From: Candidatus Sumerlaeota bacterium
Lineage (GTDB): Bacteria > Sumerlaeota > Sumerlaeia > JADFCT01
Length of the DNA stretch: 15,456 nucleotides
Direction: 5' to 3'
Assembly (NCBI GenBank): GCA_026398575.1
Contig: JAPLSP010000696.1
Coordinates: 1 to 15,456 of the forward strand
This document shows, piece by piece, positions 12,397 through 15,456 of this stretch (positions are counted from its first letter, which is position 1; the number at the start of each line of letters is the position of its first letter). The translations under genes were made by a program, and so were the position numbers. The notes beneath the pieces are model-generated. The model made no database searches, had not been told where the DNA came from, and was given only the letters and a program-made list of their open reading frames with translations.

Positions 12397-14637
12397 ATGG
12401 AAACGATGGAAGTTACCGTCTTTTTCGATCTGACCAAAAGAAACAAGTGGAATGAACTAGAGGAAGCCTGGCTGAAATATATCGAGAATCCTTCGGTTGA
12501 CGCGGAGTTCTACAAGAAATTAATTTCAGGGATGAACAAGCGCGAGGCGCAGGAACGCTGCGACCAGATGATCGCGCTGCTGATTCAAAACCTGACGGAT
12601 GAAGGGCGGGAGTCCGACGCCCTGAGAATCGCCCGCCATTGCGTCCCCTATCTGCAGAATCCCAAAGCCTCACGCGCCGCCCTGATCGCCACCCTGGAAA
12701 AAAAATACGGCGACCGCGCAATGTTCGCCGCCTTCATGGAAGCCTCCGGCTTGTCCGGCCAGGCGCCAATGGCTTCCGCCTTCTCCAAATTCATGGCTTT
12801 CATCAATTTCGACGCGGGCGAATCGTTTGCGCATAAAACCTGGGGCGTTGGAACCGTCACGACAATTGACCCGGTGGAAAAGAAACTCAACCTGCGTTTC
12901 CCGCCTTCGCGCCGCCTGCCCCAGCCGCCCGACGCCGAGTTCACCCTGGCCGGCGCGCGGGAATATCTGCGCCGGTTGCCCCATGGGCACTTCCTGGCCC
13001 GCTTGTCGCGCGAGCCGGAAGCCATGAGCAAATTGGCCAACGAAAAGCCCACCGATTTCGTAAAAATGGCCATGAAGTCGCTCGGAAGCCAATTGCGTGT
13101 CGCCGAACTCAAGGGCGAAATGGTCACCTATCTCATGAGCGACCCGGAGTGGAGGGATTGGTGGAGCCGCTCGCGAGAAACGATCCGCGTGGATCCGTAC
13201 ATCGCCCTGCGCGGCTCGGGCCTGAACGCCACGCTTTCGCTGCGCGAGCAACCCGTCAGCATCTACGAGCAATCCTTTGAAGCGCTGCAAGAGGCGGAAA
13301 CGACGCGCCAGCGCATGGAGGCCGCGCGCAGTTGCGTGCGCGCGCAGCATAAAACGCCCATCAAGCCCGAAGAACTCGCGCAGATGGAGCAATGGGTCCT
13401 CGCGCAATTCCAGGCTGCCGGCGACGATGCGCGCCGCATCGAGATGCACTTCCTGCTGCAAATTCTGAAGCGGATTCCCGCCGATGCCCATGTCGCCGCG
13501 CCGGAACCGAGCCTTGAGACGATCGTCCGCGGCTCGGGGGATTTATTGGCCACGATCCTGCCCTTGAACGCCTTTGAATATCAGGCCCCCATCTTCGACA
13601 TGATTCGCGAAGTGCGCGAGGACTGGCGCGAAATCTACGAGACGATTTTGCCGGATTTGACCCTGCGCCTCGTGGAACGCGGCGTCAAAGCGCTGCTGGA
13701 ATCGCAAATGTCCGACAGCCTGCGCCATGTGTCGGAGGGCTTGCTGAGCGATGCGCGCCGCAACATCGAAGCGCATTTATGGGCCATCACGCAATATCTG
13801 CACGGCCATTGGGCGGCCTTCGCCCCCGCCCTGCAACCGGCGATGATGATGGAGCAATTGCTCGAGCATTTCGAACGCCTGAACAACCAGTATAATCCAC
13901 GCGACGAATCGGCGCCGCAATTGCGCGGCGACATCAACGCCATCCGCGCGTTCTTGGAGGACGATCGCCACGCGCACATTCGCAAGGCCGTGTCCATGAT
14001 GAGCGAAGAAGAGGCGCACCGCTTCTATGAGCGCCTGGCTTCGCATCCGGGGCTGGATTCGACGGAACGCGCCCATATCGCGGCGGCATTGCGCGCCGAA
14101 CGGCCCGAACTGGAGGTGAAGATCGAGGAAAACCTGCTCACCTCCATCTACCACTATGTGACGCGCCAATCCTACGAGGATCGTCAGGTAGAGTTGCAGC
14201 GGCTGCGCACCGTGGACATCCCGGCCAACAGCGAGCGGATCAAGCACGCCCGCGCGATGGGCGATCTGTCCGAGAACGCCGAATACGACGCGGCGAAAGA
14301 AGAACAGGCGCGCCTGATGAACCGGGTTCATGAGATGGAGGATTTGATCCGGCACGCCCGCATTTTCGAGCCAGCCGACATCCAAACGGACACCGGCGGC
14401 CCGGGAAGCCGAATCTGGATCCGCTTCGAAGACGGCAAGAACGAACGTTTCGATCTGCTGGGAATCTGGGACGCAAAGCCCGAGCAAGGTATCCTTTCCT
14501 ATCGCTCGCCTCTGGGATCGCAATTCCTCAAGCACAAGGTGGGCGACCGGCTCGAATTGTCGCTTCCATCCGGCGAGTCGCGAATCTGCTGGATTGACAA
14601 AATCGAAAACGCGCTGTTGGAAGCCAAGACCGAATAA
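12397..14637 (+). CDS. greA: Long GreA: transcript cleavage factor with about 590-residue N-terminal extension
   Basis: A 746-residue protein whose last 160 residues are a full GreA. The coiled-coil domain starts near V588 (VTRQSYEDRQVELQRLR), with the tip GDLSENAEY (D623 and E626 match the acidic residues that hold the catalytic Mg2+). The FKBP-like C-terminal domain is about 665-742. GreA inserts its coiled coil in the RNA polymerase secondary channel and stimulates cleavage of backtracked RNA. Ordinary GreA has about 158 residues; chlamydial GreA is about 715 with a similar extension, so the architecture is a lineage trait rather than an accident. The extension is mostly helical. It contains a short beta-type stretch FAHKTWGVGTVTTIDP (144-159) that resembles the Tudor-like RNA polymerase contacts of CarD and UvrD; this is inference. 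GAGGAA (12381-12386) lies ten bases before the ATG. The frame is open throughout. Confidence 0.92.
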   Translation: METMEVTVFFDLTKRNKWNELEEAWLKYIENPSVDAEFYKKLISGMNKREAQERCDQMIALLIQNLTDEGRESDALRIARHCVPYLQNPKASRAALIATLEKKYGDRAMFAAFMEASGLSGQAPMASAFSKFMAFINFDAGESFAHKTWGVGTVTTIDPVEKKLNLRFPPSRRLPQPPDAEFTLAGAREYLRRLPHGHFLARLSREPEAMSKLANEKPTDFVKMAMKSLGSQLRVAELKGEMVTYLMSDPEWRDWWSRSRETIRVDPYIALRGSGLNATLSLREQPVSIYEQSFEALQEAETTRQRMEAARSCVRAQHKTPIKPEELAQMEQWVLAQFQAAGDDARRIEMHFLLQILKRIPADAHVAAPEPSLETIVRGSGDLLATILPLNAFEYQAPIFDMIREVREDWREIYETILPDLTLRLVERGVKALLESQMSDSLRHVSEGLLSDARRNIEAHLWAITQYLHGHWAAFAPALQPAMMMEQLLEHFERLNNQYNPRDESAPQLRGDINAIRAFLEDDRHAHIRKAVSMMSEEEAHRFYERLASHPGLDSTERAHIAAALRAERPELEVKIEENLLTSIYHYVTRQSYEDRQVELQRLRTVDIPANSERIKHARAMGDLSENAEYDAAKEEQARLMNRVHEMEDLIRHARIFEPADIQTDTGGPGSRIWIRFEDGKNERFDLLGIWDAKPEQGILSYRSPLGSQFLKHKVGDRLELSLPSGESRICWIDKIENALLEAKTE

Positions 14638-15456
14638 TGGACCTTTTTTTCGACTGCTCCTCCGGCATCAGCGGAGATATGACGCTTGGCGCGCTCGTGG
14701 ATTTGGGCGCGGACCTGGACGGCATCATCCAGGACCTGAATAAACTGCCCGTCACCGGTTTTCGTCTCGCCCGGCATAGCGTCATGCAATGCGGCATCCA
14801 GGCCACGCGCGTCGGCGTCGAAATCAATGCCGAAGACGACGATCACCGCTCCCTATCCGAAGTGCGCGACATCCTGCTGGCGGCCAAACTGCCCGCGCGC
14901 GCTGAAAAACGGGCGCTGGCCGCGTTCGAGAAACTGGCCGTGGCCGAGGCCAAAGTTCATGGGACGACGATTGAGAAGATTCACTTTCATGAAGTCGGCG
15001 CTCTGGATGCGATCGTGGACGTGGCAGGTTCGATGCTGGCGCTCGAGCAGCTCGATGCGGCGCGCATTATCTCCTCCGCGCTCAATGTGGGGCATGGAAC
15101 GATCCGCTGCCACCACGGCGTCTTCCCCGTTCCCGCGCCTGCCACGGCCGAGCTGCTGAAGGGGATGCCCAGCTATCAAGACGAACTCAGCGGCGAACTC
15201 GTCACGCCCACGGGCGCTGCGATTCTGGCCACGGTGGCCGAATCCTTCGGGCTGATGCCCTCGTTCACAATTGAAAAAATCGGCTACGGCGCCGGAACGC
15301 GCGAGCACGCCGTCAAGCGGCCTAATTTTTTGCGGGTTTGCGGGGGCAGGCTGGCGGATGCTCCCAGCCGGTTTGACGCGGCGCTCCAGGGACTGGAGCA
15401 TGAAAAGCTATGCCAGATCAGCGCCGAAATGGACGACGAAAGCGGCGAGACGTTCA
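14637..15456 (+). CDS. larC: LarC, nickel-pincer cofactor nickel insertase (partial)
   Basis: The first 273 residues are in the window and the gene continues beyond the right edge (family about 400 residues). It begins MDLFFDCSSGISGDMTLGAL, the conserved LarC N-terminus. It has the IHFHEVGALDAIVDVAGS block (Asp/His-rich), LNVGHGTIRCHHG, PVPAPATAELL and the ELVTPTGAAIL motif, then enters the C-terminal part (QISAEMDDESGE). LarC inserts Ni into pyridinium-3,5-bisthiocarboxylate mononucleotide to complete the cofactor of lactate racemase and related LarA enzymes, with LarB and LarE acting earlier; neither is in the window. In some Firmicutes larC is split or made by frameshifting near this point; here the frame stays open across it. 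The start codon overlaps the greA stop (TAATG), implying coupled translation. No strong ribosome binding site is visible, only GGAAG 13 bases upstream. Confidence 0.93.
   Translation, partial: MDLFFDCSSGISGDMTLGALVDLGADLDGIIQDLNKLPVTGFRLARHSVMQCGIQATRVGVEINAEDDDHRSLSEVRDILLAAKLPARAEKRALAAFEKLAVAEAKVHGTTIEKIHFHEVGALDAIVDVAGSMLALEQLDAARIISSALNVGHGTIRCHHGVFPVPAPATAELLKGMPSYQDELSGELVTPTGAAILATVAESFGLMPSFTIEKIGYGAGTREHAVKRPNFLRVCGGRLADAPSRFDAALQGLEHEKLCQISAEMDDESGETF

Noticed and set aside
11689..14535. Minus-strand open frames at 11689-12318, 12670-13491 and 13777-14535
   Set aside because: They are antisense to carD and long greA, whose plus-strand translations are conserved.

Overview
The window looks like chromosomal DNA from a GC-rich, probably anaerobic or facultative uncultured bacterium. 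Three things point to the PVC superphylum (Chlamydiae, Verrucomicrobia, Lentisphaerae, Planctomycetes) or a neighbouring candidate phylum such as Sumerlaeota or Hydrogenedentota. These are a giant GreA with a roughly 590-residue N-terminal extension, as in chlamydial GreA, a sulfatase / Gfo-Idh-MocA / TIM-barrel isomerase cluster, and short palindromic and tandem repeats in the spacers. The phylum assignment is inference; no rRNA or tRNA gene is present.

Layout, left to right. (1) 1-465, minus: the N-terminal 155 residues of a restriction-modification enzyme with a PD-(D/E)xK nuclease domain, running off the left edge. (2) 838-4310, minus: a three-gene set transcribed right to left, a Gfo/Idh/MocA oxidoreductase, a sugar-phosphate isomerase/epimerase-like TIM barrel and a sulfatase-superfamily hydrolase. 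Its leader and both spacers each carry a different short tandem repeat array. (3) 4552-5082, minus: a ferritin with a complete ferroxidase centre. (4) 5112-7691: an accessory-looking patch. A Schlafen/AlbA_2 plus GHKL-ATPase-like gene (minus) is divergent from a two-gene plus-strand cassette, an FRG-domain protein followed 21 bp later by a small GIY-YIG nuclease-like protein. The cassette is visibly less GC-rich than its surroundings and ends at a strong bidirectional terminator. (5) 7805-11463, minus: a NuoE-like thioredoxin-fold ferredoxin overlapping by 4 bp a 1038-residue fusion of NuoF/HydB and a GltD/NfnB-type flavoprotein. This is probably a soluble flavin-based transhydrogenase. (6) 11812-15456, plus: carD, long greA and the start of larC, with a good promoter candidate upstream and a greA/larC TAATG overlap.

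The core genes (5, 6) suggest redox-pool balancing and RNA polymerase control. Group 2 suggests glycan or sugar-ester scavenging. Region 4, with the nuclease-type gene at the left edge, is the best candidate for an undescribed mobile or defence module. The most notable single observations are the NuoF-GltD fusion, a CarD with no tryptophan at all, a sulfatase-fold enzyme with Thr where the formylglycine Cys/Ser should be, and the AlbA_2 / FRG / GIY-YIG group.
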